From positions 3,100,001-3,164,000 of the forward strand of contig OZ219989.1 in NCBI GenBank assembly GCA_964291365.2: DNA of 64,000 nt, in the 5' to 3' direction. Shown here piece after piece: positions 52,848 through 62,816 of this stretch. The position numbers and the translations under genes are program-made. The DNA comes from JBDWFY01 sp964291365. Lineage in GTDB: Bacteria; Pseudomonadota; Alphaproteobacteria; Rhizobiales; Stappiaceae. Positions within the stretch are counted from its first letter, which is position 1, and each line of letters starts with the position of its first letter. The notes beneath the pieces are model-generated. The model did not search any database and was not told where the DNA came from. It saw only the letters and a program-made list of their open reading frames with translations.

Positions 52848-54764
52848 ATGAATGAACCAATAAATCTTCGTCAAAATACTCCTTTACTTGATCAAATTCA
52901 TACCCCTTATGACTTACGCAAACTAGAATCTGAACGCTTAAACCAAGTAGTAGATGAATTACGTAATGAAGTCATTGACGCGGTATCTGTAACCGGAGGT
53001 CACTTAGGTGCGGGTCTAGGTGTTGTTGAGTTAACAGTGGCAATTCACTACATTTTTAATACTCCAGATGATCGACTAATTTGGGATGTTGGTCATCAAT
53101 GCTATCCTCATAAAATAATTACCGGCCGGCGAAAAGAGATTAGAACTTTGCGTAAAGGTAATGGTTTATCTGGATTTACAAAACGAAGCGAATCAGAATA
53201 TGACCCTTTTGGTGCGGCACATGCTTCAACTTCAATCTCCTCGGGATTGGGGATGGCAGTTGCACGAAATTTGAACCAAAAAGATAATAATATAATTTGC
53301 GTAATTGGTGATGGTGCAATGTCGGCAGGTATGGCATATGAAGCCATGAATAACGCTGGTGGGTCTCATTCACGTTTGATTGTAATTTTAAATGACAACG
53401 ATATGTCAATTGCTCCCCCAGTTGGTGCGATGTCAGCATATTTAGCACGCTTAGTTTCAGGACGCTCCTATCTTTCAATCCGTGAAGTCGCAAAACAAAT
53501 GGCGAAAGTACTACCAAAATCAATTCAAACAAAAGCTGCACGTGCTGAAGAATTTGCCCGCAGTTTTTGGACTGGAGGAACCCTTTTTGAAGAACTAGGT
53601 TTTTATTATGTTGGACCAGTAGATGGTCATAATCTCAACCATTTGCTTCCAATTTTAAAAAATGTTCGGGATGTTCATCAAGGACCCGTGCTAATCCATG
53701 CGGTAACGCAAAAAGGAAAAGGATATCCTCCAGCCGAAACTTCTGCGGATAAATTCCATGGAGTTTCAAAATTTAATATCGTTACAGGACAACAGTCGAA
53801 ACCAATTACTAACGCACCAAGTTATACTAAAATATTTGCTCAAAGTTTGATTCAAGAAGCTAGAACAGATGAGAAAATTGTTGCAATCACTGCTGCAATG
53901 CCTGCTGGAACAGGATTGGATGAATTTGAAAAGGAATTTCCAGACCGAGTCTTTGATGTTGGAATCGCTGAACAACATGCAGTTACATTCGCGGCTGGAT
54001 TAGCTACAGAAGGTATAAAACCATTTGCATGCATTTACTCTACATTTTTACAACGTGCTTATGACCAAGTCGTACACGATGTAGCGATTCAGAAACTACC
54101 AGTCCGATTTCCGATAGATCGCGCTGGATTAGTTGGAGCAGATGGTCCAACGCATGCCGGTTCTTATGATACCGCCTTTCTGGGAATCTTACCTGGTTTT
54201 GTAGTGATGGCCCCTTCCGATGAGGCACAATTGCGTCATATGGTATCAACCGCAGTTAATTATGATGAAGGTCCAATATCTTTTCGATATCCAAGGGGTG
54301 AAGGAATCGGAGTTGATCTACCCGAACAGGGTTCCCCAATTGAAATCGGCAAGGGTCGAATCATAAGAGAAGGTAATAAAATCGCTCTGTTATCATTTGG
54401 TTCGCGCCTAAACGTGGCATTGGAAGCAGCTGAAGAATTAACTACTGCTGGGTTGTCTACGACTGTTGCAGATGCTCGCTTTGCTAAACCACTTGATTGC
54501 GACCTAATCAATCAACTTGCACTGAATCATGAACTCATAATTCTAATTGAAGAAGGCTCTGTTGGTGGATTTGGAAGTTTTGTTTTACAACACCTTACCC
54601 AATCAGGACTACTTGACCAAAATCTAAAAGTTAGGTCACTTTGTTTCCCAGATTATTTTATCGAGCAAAACAGTCCAGAGAAAATGTACGAAGAAGCTGG
54701 GTTGTGCACTAAAGGAATAGTTAGATCTGTATATGAAGCTCTTGGAATTGTATTGGAAAATTGA
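52848..54764 (+). CDS. dxs: 1-deoxy-D-xylulose-5-phosphate synthase
   Basis: A 638-residue thiamine-diphosphate enzyme joining pyruvate and glyceraldehyde-3-phosphate, the first step of the MEP isoprenoid route. It has SVTGGHLGAGLGVVELTVAI, WDVGHQCYPHKI, the ThDP motif GDGAMSAGMAYEAMNN, HAVTQKGKGYPPAE, DVGIAEQHAVTFAAGLA with the catalytic Glu, DRAGLVGADGPTHAG and a normal transketolase C-domain. Standard length. It lies 193 bases after xseB; the farnesyl diphosphate synthase gene often found between them is absent. Confidence 0.97.
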   Translation: MNEPINLRQNTPLLDQIHTPYDLRKLESERLNQVVDELRNEVIDAVSVTGGHLGAGLGVVELTVAIHYIFNTPDDRLIWDVGHQCYPHKIITGRRKEIRTLRKGNGLSGFTKRSESEYDPFGAAHASTSISSGLGMAVARNLNQKDNNIICVIGDGAMSAGMAYEAMNNAGGSHSRLIVILNDNDMSIAPPVGAMSAYLARLVSGRSYLSIREVAKQMAKVLPKSIQTKAARAEEFARSFWTGGTLFEELGFYYVGPVDGHNLNHLLPILKNVRDVHQGPVLIHAVTQKGKGYPPAETSADKFHGVSKFNIVTGQQSKPITNAPSYTKIFAQSLIQEARTDEKIVAITAAMPAGTGLDEFEKEFPDRVFDVGIAEQHAVTFAAGLATEGIKPFACIYSTFLQRAYDQVVHDVAIQKLPVRFPIDRAGLVGADGPTHAGSYDTAFLGILPGFVVMAPSDEAQLRHMVSTAVNYDEGPISFRYPRGEGIGVDLPEQGSPIEIGKGRIIREGNKIALLSFGSRLNVALEAAEELTTAGLSTTVADARFAKPLDCDLINQLALNHELIILIEEGSVGGFGSFVLQHLTQSGLLDQNLKVRSLCFPDYFIEQNSPEKMYEEAGLCTKGIVRSVYEALGIVLEN

Positions 54765-54846
54765 AAACAATAGAAATGACTTTAGTCTAAATCTTTACTT
54801 CAAAGTGTGTAAACTGGTATGATAGGTTTACGCATATTGTAGTCTA

Positions 54847-56181
54847 ATGGTCAAAACACTTACACCAATTTTAGCATTGCTACTGTCAGCGAGTTGCATG
54901 ATGATTGGACATGGGCTCCAAAACACAGTATTGCCAATTCGCGCCAATTTAGAAAATTTCAATGACATTGTAATCGGACTTGTATCTTCAAGTTATTTTG
55001 CCGGTGGTGTGATTGGATGTTTAATTGCACCGCACCTTGTATTGCGCGCTGGACATATTCGAGCATTCGCGGCTGTAGTTTCATTAAGTTCTGCCACCTC
55101 AATTGCCTATATAATTAGCGTTGAACCGGTCACTTGGGTAATTGCACGTGTGATTTTTGGTTTTTGTATTTCTGGATTTTATATTATTGTAGAAAGTTGG
55201 CTAAATGAGCGTGCAAGTAATAAGTCGCGTGGATTTATCTTATCAATTTATATTGTTGTTAACTATGTATCAATTATGCTTGGTCAGATGATTGTTACAA
55301 TTTCAAACCACGCCTCCTTTTTACCATTTGCAATCGCTTCATTAGTTTTTTCAATTGCAGTTTTACCGGTTTCACTAACTAGCTCAGCTCAACCAGCACC
55401 TATTTCTCTTGTAAAATTTCAACCGAAAAAAATATTTAATTTATCACCATCAGCATTTATCGGTGTAATTTTTGTTGGTGCAACATCCGCATCACTTTGG
55501 TCACTGTCGCCACTATATGCGATTAGAATTGGACTAGACGCAAATTCTGCCGCATTTTATGTCACGGCATTGGTATTAGGTGGAACTCTGACGCAATGGC
55601 CACTTGGTCGACTTTCTGATAAAATTGATCGACGATTAGTTTTATTAGTACTATGTATTTTATCATGTCTTATGTGTTTGCTACTTGCAATATTTCAACC
55701 CACAAATTTTTTGATTGCAATTGCAACTGCGACAATTGTAGGTGCAATTACTCAACCAACATATACAGTAGTATTTGCTCACTGTTATGATCAAATTAAT
55801 CCAGAAAAAGATAACTATGTCAATATTGCTTCTGGGTTGTTACTGATATATGGGATAGGAGCAACACTAGGACCAATTCTAACATCCATCATTATTAATA
55901 ATTTTCCAATTGGTAGTTATTATACCTTTATTGCCATTCTATGGTTAATTTTAGGAGTTTACCTCATTTGGAGAATAAAGATTCGCTCGGTAATTTTTGA
56001 TAAAGAAAAAACTGATTGGAACTTAACAACTACTGCAAATGTGGGTGGGATGATTACAGCTGGTCCTCTGGATGAAAGCGACTCAAGTGTAATGAATCCA
56101 GAAACAATTATTCCATCTTCTAACCTAAAAACAGAACAGAAAATCGTCGGAAAATCAGTATCCAGTTCTAACGAAAATTAA
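54847..56181 (+). CDS. MFS transporter, YcaD-like, paralogue 1
   Basis: A 444-residue, 12-helix major facilitator. The three paralogues share SASCMMIGHGLQ with LPIRA in TM1, RAGHIRAFAA in the loop after TM2, FCISGFYIIVESWLNER in TM4-5, WPLGRLSDK-DRR in the central loop and a cytoplasmic tail with KTDWNLTTTANVGG. YcaD-like members are poorly characterised; the substrate is unknown. This copy has a different upstream sequence from the other two and no clear ribosome site, and its tail diverges most (SSSNEN end). Confidence 0.88.
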   Translation: MVKTLTPILALLLSASCMMIGHGLQNTVLPIRANLENFNDIVIGLVSSSYFAGGVIGCLIAPHLVLRAGHIRAFAAVVSLSSATSIAYIISVEPVTWVIARVIFGFCISGFYIIVESWLNERASNKSRGFILSIYIVVNYVSIMLGQMIVTISNHASFLPFAIASLVFSIAVLPVSLTSSAQPAPISLVKFQPKKIFNLSPSAFIGVIFVGATSASLWSLSPLYAIRIGLDANSAAFYVTALVLGGTLTQWPLGRLSDKIDRRLVLLVLCILSCLMCLLLAIFQPTNFLIAIATATIVGAITQPTYTVVFAHCYDQINPEKDNYVNIASGLLLIYGIGATLGPILTSIIINNFPIGSYYTFIAILWLILGVYLIWRIKIRSVIFDKEKTDWNLTTTANVGGMITAGPLDESDSSVMNPETIIPSSNLKTEQKIVGKSVSSSNEN

Positions 56182-56650
56182 TAAATCACAAGACAACAAA
56201 TTAAATCAGGAATTAGCATTGTAAATCAATCGTAGTGTATGAATTTATACAAATTCATACAAATTTAATAAAAAGTACAACTAATTTATTTCACAGATTG
56301 CATTTTAAATATTAATAACCCAGTGCAAATATATGAAAATTCCAGCAGTTTTACCAAAGGTTTTGTTTATAAGATATCTCAAATTTTTGAATATGAATTG
56401 GAAACATTTAGTTAAAGCGCATAAACGACATAAATGTCGTATTTAGGCATTGATTTCCATAATATTAATTCCCAATTAAGTTAAAATTTTATGGTTGAAT
56501 AACCAACTAGAAAACTCATAACAGAATTTACGCACTAATAACAATCAGAATACACACAAAGGGTCATTGGAAGTAATTTAAGTAGATTTATCTAACATCT
56601 TCACATTTGCCTAAATGCCGGTTTAGCAGGTGACTTCTTAAAGGTGCTTT
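56182..56650. other. Spacer between MFS paralogues 1 and 2
   Basis: It holds an AACGACA/TGTCGT hairpin (56424-56440) resembling the one at 58033-58052, and at its end the leader GGTTTAGCAGGTGACTTC with TTAAAGGTGCTTT before the start codon, which recurs before paralogue 3. No gene. Confidence 0.6.
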
Positions 56651-58006
56651 ATGGTACAAACAATTACACCAATCCTAGCTCTCCTGCTATCAGCCAGTTG
56701 TATGATGATTGGTCATGGTCTCCAATCTACTTTACTTCCAATCCGTGCCGCCGCAGAAACAGAAATTTTTACTGATGTTGTCATTGGGTTAGTTTCTTCG
56801 GGTTATTTTGCAGGAACAGTCATTGGATGTTTTATAGCACCTCACATAGTTTTGCGTGCTGGTCATATTCGCGCATTCGCGGCACTTGTTTCATTAAGTT
56901 CAGCCGCTTCTCTAATCTATATAATAAGTGTAGAACCTATTTCTTGGGTATTTGCGCGCACTTTATTTGGATTTTGTATTTCTGGGTTTTACATAATTGT
57001 AGAAAGTTGGCTTAATGAAAGATCAAGCAATGAAACACGTGGTTTAGTCATGTCAATTTATATCGTCGTAAACTTTGTTTCAATTATGCTTGGACAACTA
57101 ATTGTATCAGTTTCAAATCACTTGTCTTTTGTACCATTCGTGATCGCCTCAATAGCCGTTTCAATTGCTGTACTACCTGTTTCTTTAACAAATTCCGCTC
57201 AACCTGCTCCAATTTCATTAGTAAAATTTCGACCAAGAAAAATTTATAATCTGTCACCGGCAGCATTTGTTGGGGTAGTATTAGTTGGTGCTACAACTGC
57301 AACGTTATGGTCACTTTCACCATTATATGCGATTCGAATTGGTTTGGATGCAAATGCCGCTGCCTATTATGTAACTGCGATGATTTTAGGGGGAACTATT
57401 ACACAGTGGCCACTTGGAAGACTTTCAGACAAAGTTGATCGAAGATTAGTTTTACTTGTTCTATGTATTATTTCAGGTATTTTTTGCTTGTTACTTGCGC
57501 TGTTTCCGACAACAAATTTAGTATTTGCAATAATAACTGCGATGATTATTGGTGGTGTTACTCAACCAAGTTACGCAATAGTTTGTGCACACTGCTATGA
57601 CCAAATTGACTCGAATAAAGATAATTATGTAGATATCGCCTCTGGACTTTTACTATTGTATGGGATCGGGGCAACATTTGGACCGATATTAACGACAGTA
57701 ATTATGAATAATTTTCCAATTAGTAGTTATTACTCATTTATCGCTATTTTGTGGGTGACACTGGGAGGTTACCTCATTTGGAGAATGAAAGTTCACACTG
57801 AATTACCAGACCAAGAAAAAACTGATTGGAATTTGGCAACTACAGCACAGGTTGGTGGTGCAATAACTTCTGAACCTTTAGATGAAAGTAGTCCAGATGT
57901 AATCGTTCCAGAAACTGTCATAGTGTCTCAAAATTTAATAACAGAAGAAAAAGCTGCAGAAGCTTGGGAATCTGGTGCAGAGGAAATCGAGCAAACAACT
58001 AAATGA
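56651..58006 (+). CDS. MFS transporter, YcaD-like, paralogue 2
   Basis: A 451-residue paralogue of the flanking transporters, about two-thirds to three-quarters identical by eye. It has the same 12-helix layout and motif set, and it carries the acidic C-terminal tail (EEKAAEAWESGAEEIEQTT) shared with paralogue 3 but not 1. AAAGGTG lies 5 bases before the ATG. Its leader and the hairpin after its stop are also shared with paralogue 3, so gene and flanks were duplicated together. Confidence 0.88.
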   Translation: MVQTITPILALLLSASCMMIGHGLQSTLLPIRAAAETEIFTDVVIGLVSSGYFAGTVIGCFIAPHIVLRAGHIRAFAALVSLSSAASLIYIISVEPISWVFARTLFGFCISGFYIIVESWLNERSSNETRGLVMSIYIVVNFVSIMLGQLIVSVSNHLSFVPFVIASIAVSIAVLPVSLTNSAQPAPISLVKFRPRKIYNLSPAAFVGVVLVGATTATLWSLSPLYAIRIGLDANAAAYYVTAMILGGTITQWPLGRLSDKVDRRLVLLVLCIISGIFCLLLALFPTTNLVFAIITAMIIGGVTQPSYAIVCAHCYDQIDSNKDNYVDIASGLLLLYGIGATFGPILTTVIMNNFPISSYYSFIAILWVTLGGYLIWRMKVHTELPDQEKTDWNLATTAQVGGAITSEPLDESSPDVIVPETVIVSQNLITEEKAAEAWESGAEEIEQTTK

Positions 58007-58032
58007 ATCTGCAATATTATGCCTAAGCGTAT

Positions 58033-58052
58033 AAACGACAAAAATGTCGTTT
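58033..58052 (+). terminator. Hairpin terminator between MFS paralogues 2 and 3
   Basis: AAACGACA and TGTCGTTT are perfect 8-bp arms around AAAA, with two further T after the stem. The counterpart after paralogue 1 is at 56424-56440. Confidence 0.65.
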
Positions 58053-58267
58053 TTGGACATTGATTTCAAAAAATTTATCCTGCAAGTAGATTGCAAAATT
58101 TTTGACGAATAACTATTTAAGAAAAACTCCAAACTAAAATTTTATGCTAGTTGATACAAACATACGAACAATGTAAGTCATTTACAGTAAATCGATGAAG
58201 ACATTAACACCATAATTTTAATTTTGCATTTAAGTCGGCTTAGCAGACGACTTCTTAAAGGTACTTT

Positions 58268-59620
58268 ATGATACAAACAATTACACCAATCCTGGCTCTC
58301 TTGCTATCAGTCAGTTGTATGATGATTGGACACGGACTTCAAGCGACACTATTACCAATCCGAGCCGATTATGAAAACTTTACCGATATTGTTGTTGGCC
58401 TTGTATCCTCTAGTTATTTTGCTGGATTTGTCATTGGATGTTTTTTCGCTCCCTATATTGTGCAACGCGCTGGACACATTAGGGCGTTCGCCGCTGTTGT
58501 ATCATTAAGTTCCGCGGCTTCATTAGTTTATATTATTGGAATTGATCCAATTCCATGGATTCTTGCACGTGCAGTATTTGGTTTTTGCATTTCTGGATTT
58601 TATATCATAGTTGAAAGTTGGCTTAACGAACGAACAAGCAACGAATCTCGCGGACTAATTATGTCCATTTATATTGTCGTCAACTTTGTATCAATTATGC
58701 TTGGACAAATGATTGTCACTATTTCTAATCACGCATCATTTATACCATTCGTAATCGCATCAATTATTGTTTCTATAGCTGTATTACCAGTTTCTTTAAC
58801 TCGTTCTGCACAGCCAGCACCAATTTCGCTGGTACGATTTCACCCACAAAAGATCTATAAATTATCTCCAGCCGCTTTTGTCGGAGTTATTTTTGTAGGT
58901 GCTACCACAGCATCACTATGGTCACTTTCGCCTCTCTATGCGCTTCGCATTGGATTAGATGCTAATGCCGCGGCATATTATGTTACTGCCATGTTATTTG
59001 GAGGAACTATTACACAATGGCCACTTGGACGACTGTCAGATAAGGTTGATCGACGACTAGTGCTACTTGCATTATGTGGTGTGTCTGGAGTTTTATGTCT
59101 ACTGCTAGCACTCTTTCCTACAACAAATGTCATTTTTGCAATAATAACTGCAACGGTTATCGGAGCCGTAACCCAACCAACATATGCCATAGTTTTCGCA
59201 CACTGTTATGACCAAATTGACCCTGAACAAGATAGCTATGTTGATACAGCCTCTGGACTTTTACTTGTTTTTGGGATGGGGGCAACTTTTGGTCCATTCT
59301 TAACCACGATTATCATGAACAATTTTCCAATCAGTAGTTATTATACATTCATTGCCATTTTATGGCTGATTCTTGGAGCTTATCTGCTCATGAGAATTAA
59401 TATACGTTCGGTCAAACCTGATGAAGACAAAACTGACTGGAATCTCGCTACAACCGCACAAGTTGGTGGGGTTATTACTGCAGAACCACTTGATGAAAGT
59501 GATCCAGATGTTGTCATTCCAGAAATTACAATCGCAGCACCTGGTCCAATAACTCAAGAAGAAGTAGCGGAAGCATGGGAAACTGGTTCCGAGGAAATTG
59601 AACAAACCACAAGCAACTAA
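58268..59620 (+). CDS. MFS transporter, YcaD-like, paralogue 3
   Basis: A 450-residue third copy, closest to paralogue 2. Motifs as in the others; changes cluster in TM2 (CFFAPYIVQRAGHI), the central loop and the tail (IAAPGPITQEEVAEAWETGS). AAAGGT lies 6 bases before the ATG. The leader holds AAGTCG and CGACTT arms that can pair just before the ribosome site. Three copies kept intact suggest dosage need or split substrates. Confidence 0.88.
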   Translation: MIQTITPILALLLSVSCMMIGHGLQATLLPIRADYENFTDIVVGLVSSSYFAGFVIGCFFAPYIVQRAGHIRAFAAVVSLSSAASLVYIIGIDPIPWILARAVFGFCISGFYIIVESWLNERTSNESRGLIMSIYIVVNFVSIMLGQMIVTISNHASFIPFVIASIIVSIAVLPVSLTRSAQPAPISLVRFHPQKIYKLSPAAFVGVIFVGATTASLWSLSPLYALRIGLDANAAAYYVTAMLFGGTITQWPLGRLSDKVDRRLVLLALCGVSGVLCLLLALFPTTNVIFAIITATVIGAVTQPTYAIVFAHCYDQIDPEQDSYVDTASGLLLVFGMGATFGPFLTTIIMNNFPISSYYTFIAILWLILGAYLLMRINIRSVKPDEDKTDWNLATTAQVGGVITAEPLDESDPDVVIPEITIAAPGPITQEEVAEAWETGSEEIEQTTSN

Positions 59621-59741
59621 ATAATTCAAAATTTTAGTTTAAAAAGCTATATTAATTATTTATCTAACCAAAATCACAAATTTGTTTCTTCCATTGATTA
59701 CGTGAATCAATAATATTTTACCTTTAGTTAGCAATTTTAAG

Positions 59742-60233
59742 ATGACCATTATGATGAAATTGTTTTTCTATATTGCTCTGGCATCAATTTTTTTTGCGAC
59801 CAGTACTTTTGGCGGTGATGCAATCATCGGAGATTTAAAAATCAAACACGCGTGGACACGCGTTCCCCCTGGTGTTTCAACAGCCACCGCCGGCTATCTT
59901 ACAATTTACAACAATGGGGATGAACCAGATACATTGATAGGTAGTACAACCAAAGTCGCAAAAAAATTAGCAATTCACGAAATGAAATTAACTGACGGTG
60001 TAATGAAGATGCGTCCTGTTGAAAATGGAATTCCGATTCCTCCTAATAGTTTAATAGAGCTGAAACCTGGTGGTTTTCATTTGATGTTTACAAATTTGAC
60101 AAAACCGCTAAATGAGGGTCAAAGTGTTCCGGTTTCTTTAATCTTTGAAAAAGCTGGTGAAGTAACAGTTATGTTTAATGTAGCAAAAGTTGGTGCAACA
60201 AAAGTACCGATAAATCACTTCCATAGTAACTAA
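59742..60233 (+). CDS. Periplasmic copper chaperone PCu(A)C
   Basis: A 163-residue exported protein. Signal peptide: KLFFYIALASIFFATSTFGG. The Cu(I) site pattern is visible: His and Met in IHEMKLTDGVMKMRPV and His and Met in PGGFHLMF, spaced as in the H(M)-x10-M-x21-H-x-M family motif. Known proteins hand copper to the Cu-A or Cu-B site of cytochrome oxidase. The SCO gene starts 4 bases after its stop, which supports that role. Confidence 0.92.
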   Translation: MTIMMKLFFYIALASIFFATSTFGGDAIIGDLKIKHAWTRVPPGVSTATAGYLTIYNNGDEPDTLIGSTTKVAKKLAIHEMKLTDGVMKMRPVENGIPIPPNSLIELKPGGFHLMFTNLTKPLNEGQSVPVSLIFEKAGEVTVMFNVAKVGATKVPINHFHSN

Positions 60234-60237
60234 TTAA

Positions 60238-60861
60238 ATGCAAAAAATTCAAAAAATTCGAATTGTGTTATGGGTTCTTGTTGCATTAGCGGCATTCGCT
60301 ACTGTGACAATGCTGATGTACAACACTGCCTCAAATTTAATTGATGACAAAAATGTACTCAATCAATTCTCCGAAATTGGCGGTTCTTTTACTTTAGTAG
60401 ATGATGACGGGAATGAATTTTCTGATAAAAATATTATTGGTAAACCTACAGTCCTCTTCTTCGGTTTCACACATTGTCCTGATGTTTGTCCAACTACATT
60501 GGCTGAAATCCAAAACTGGATTAATCTATTGGGTGAAAAAGCCAACAATTTGAACTTTTTATTCGTAACTGTTGACCCAGAGAGAGATACTCCAGAAGTT
60601 TTGCGAGACTATGTAAGCTCATTTGATCAGCGAATTATTCCACTTACTGGTTCAATACAACAAGTAAATCAAATGATTAGGACTTACCGAGTTTATGCAC
60701 AAAAAGTTGAGACTGATGATGGGGATTATACGATGGACCATACAGCCAGTGTCTATCTGATGAATTCAAATAACCAATTTGACGGAACCATTAGTTTTGG
60801 TGAAAATCCAGAAATCGTGATTAAAAAGCTAGAGAAATTAATTGTGAATAATTTAACATGA
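60238..60861 (+). CDS. SCO1/SenC-family copper protein
   Basis: A 207-residue membrane-anchored thioredoxin-fold protein. One N-terminal helix (IVLWVLVALAAFATVTML) anchors it in the periplasm. The copper and redox motif is CPDVCP in FFGFTHCPDVCPTTLAEI; the conserved VDPERDTPEVL and the distal His in YTMDHTASVYLM complete the site. It probably assembles the Cu-A centre of cytochrome c oxidase together with the preceding PCu(A)C protein, with which it is co-transcribed. Confidence 0.93.
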   Translation: MQKIQKIRIVLWVLVALAAFATVTMLMYNTASNLIDDKNVLNQFSEIGGSFTLVDDDGNEFSDKNIIGKPTVLFFGFTHCPDVCPTTLAEIQNWINLLGEKANNLNFLFVTVDPERDTPEVLRDYVSSFDQRIIPLTGSIQQVNQMIRTYRVYAQKVETDDGDYTMDHTASVYLMNSNNQFDGTISFGENPEIVIKKLEKLIVNNLT

Positions 60862-60892
60862 CTAAGTTGCTTGAGTTTGACAGTTTTCAAAT

Positions 60893-61630
60893 ATGAATGA
60901 CAAAACCCGACTTGATCAGCTATTGACGGACCGATCATTGACTCCAAGTCGTTCGCGTGCTCGAGATGCAATTTTAAGAGGTGTAGTTCGTGTTGATGGT
61001 CAAATTGTTACAAAACCAAGTTTCAAAGTTTCTCAAAATGTTGAAATTGAACTAAGCGATCCAATAGAAGGGTATGTATCCCGTGCCGCATTAAAATTGG
61101 TTCACGCTCTTGATCACTTTAAGTTAACTCCAAAGGATTTAATATGTGCAGATATTGGGGCATCTACTGGAGGATTTACCCAAGTTTTGTTGGAACGTTA
61201 TGCTAAAAGGGTATATGCAATAGATGTTGGTAATAACCAATTTCATAAGAGTTTATCCAACGATCCTCGAATTAGGTTACTCGAAAATTTAAATGCTCGA
61301 GATATTTGTTCTGCAACATTTGAAGAATTACCGAAGTTTTTTACCTGCGATGTTAGTTTCATTTCTGTCAAATTAGCACTGAAAGCCTTGTTACAAATAG
61401 TTCCAACCAAAACCATTGGTATCATTCTGATAAAACCACAATTTGAAGTTGGTAAAAGATATTTAAATAAAAAGGGAATCGTTGACCATGGAATTAGTAA
61501 ACAGGTTAGCATTGAGATTAGTAATTGGTTTAGTCAGAAATCTGAGTGGAACTGTCTTGGTATTACGACATCACCAATTTTAGGAAGTAGTGGTAATCAA
61601 GAATATCTTTTGGCTGTAGAACGAATTTAA
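60893..61630 (+). CDS. tlyA: TlyA-family rRNA cytidine-2'-O-methyltransferase
   Basis: A 245-residue protein. The S4-type RNA-binding domain (1-60) has RLDQLLTDRSLTPSRSRARD and VRVDGQIVTKPSFKV. The FtsJ-like methyltransferase follows, with YVSRAALKL carrying the catalytic Lys region, the SAM motif CADIGASTGGFTQVLL, and YAIDVGNNQFHKSL. IKPQFEVG near the end is diagnostic. TlyA methylates 16S and 23S rRNA cytidines; some relatives are called hemolysins. It usually follows dxs directly in alphaproteobacteria; here about 6 kb of MFS and copper genes lie between. Confidence 0.92.
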   Translation: MNDKTRLDQLLTDRSLTPSRSRARDAILRGVVRVDGQIVTKPSFKVSQNVEIELSDPIEGYVSRAALKLVHALDHFKLTPKDLICADIGASTGGFTQVLLERYAKRVYAIDVGNNQFHKSLSNDPRIRLLENLNARDICSATFEELPKFFTCDVSFISVKLALKALLQIVPTKTIGIILIKPQFEVGKRYLNKKGIVDHGISKQVSIEISNWFSQKSEWNCLGITTSPILGSSGNQEYLLAVERI

Positions 61631-61690
61631 AGCAACCACAACAATCATCTAAAGGAAGTCAAAATTAATTAGGTACGATTTGAGTAAATA

Positions 61691-62776
61691 CTATCCTAAT
61701 TGTCCCCGATTAAGTAAAAAGTGGTCAGCAAGTGTACATGCCATCATTGCTTCACCAATTGGTACGGCTCGAATGCCAACACACGGGTCATGACGACCCT
61801 TTGTTTTGACCTCAACCTCCTCACCCTGTTGATTAATTGATTGTCGCTCCACTAAAATTGAAGATGTTGGTTTTACTGCAAATCGGACTACAATTGATTG
61901 CCCATTTGAAATACCACCTAAGATACCACCTGCATTGTTGGATAAAAATATTGGCTCACCGTTTTCATCGATCCTCATTTCATCAGCATTTTCTTCTCCT
62001 GATAAACTTGCCGCTTGAAACCCGTTTCCGATTTCAACTCCCTTCACCGCGTTAATTGACATCATTGCCGATGCTAAATCTTGATCTAACTTTCCATAAA
62101 CCGGTGCTCCTAATCCAATTGGTACGTTTTCAGCAACAACTTCTATTACTGCTCCAACCGAAGAACCACCTTTACGTATTTTTGTTAAATATTCTGACCA
62201 TAGTGCAACAGTATTTGGGTCAGGACAAAAAAATGGATTATTATTTACTTCGTCCCAGTCCCAGCTTGAACGTTTAACTTTATGCGTTCCAACCTGAACC
62301 AATGCCCCCCTTATTTGAATTTCTGGAATTATTTTCCGAGCAATTGCACCTGCAATCACTCGTGCTACAGTTTCACGTGCCGATGATCGTCCTCCACCGC
62401 GATAATCTCTTATTCCGTACTTTTTTTGATAGGTATAATCAGCATGCCCTGGACGATAAGTTGATTTTATCTCCGAATAATCCTTTGAACGCTGGTCGAT
62501 GTTCTCAATTTCACAAGAAATAGGTGTACCCGTTGTCTTCTGTTGCCCATCATCATCTATCATTACCCCTGACCGAATTTTAACTTTATCAGGTTCTTGC
62601 CGTTGCGTGGTGAATTTTGATTGTCCAGGCCGTCGCTTGTCAAGATAGCTCTGTATATCGCCTTCTTCTAATGGAATCAAAGATGGACAACCATCAACAA
62701 CACAGCCTAATCCTGAACCGTGACTTTCTCCCCAAGTCGTAACACGGAACAGATGACCAAAACTATTGTATGACAT
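61691..62776 (-). CDS. aroC: Chorismate synthase
   Basis: A 361-residue FMN-dependent lyase converting EPSP to chorismate, the last common step of aromatic synthesis. Signatures: TWGESHGSGLGCVVDGCP at the N-terminus, RPGHADYTYQKKYGIRDYRG-GGRSSARETVARV (given in two parts) in the middle, and KGRHDPCVGIRAVPIGEAM near the end. I take the ATG at 62776; an adjacent TTG at 62779 is the only alternative. It lies 40 bases after the histidine phosphatase gene on the same strand. Confidence 0.97.
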   Translation of the reverse strand: MSYNSFGHLFRVTTWGESHGSGLGCVVDGCPSLIPLEEGDIQSYLDKRRPGQSKFTTQRQEPDKVKIRSGVMIDDDGQQKTTGTPISCEIENIDQRSKDYSEIKSTYRPGHADYTYQKKYGIRDYRGGGRSSARETVARVIAGAIARKIIPEIQIRGALVQVGTHKVKRSSWDWDEVNNNPFFCPDPNTVALWSEYLTKIRKGGSSVGAVIEVVAENVPIGLGAPVYGKLDQDLASAMMSINAVKGVEIGNGFQAASLSGEENADEMRIDENGEPIFLSNNAGGILGGISNGQSIVVRFAVKPTSSILVERQSINQQGEEVEVKTKGRHDPCVGIRAVPIGEAMMACTLADHFLLNRGQLG

Positions 62777-62816
62777 CAAATTTTAATCCTATTCAAAATT
62801 GTAATCTATTGATCCA

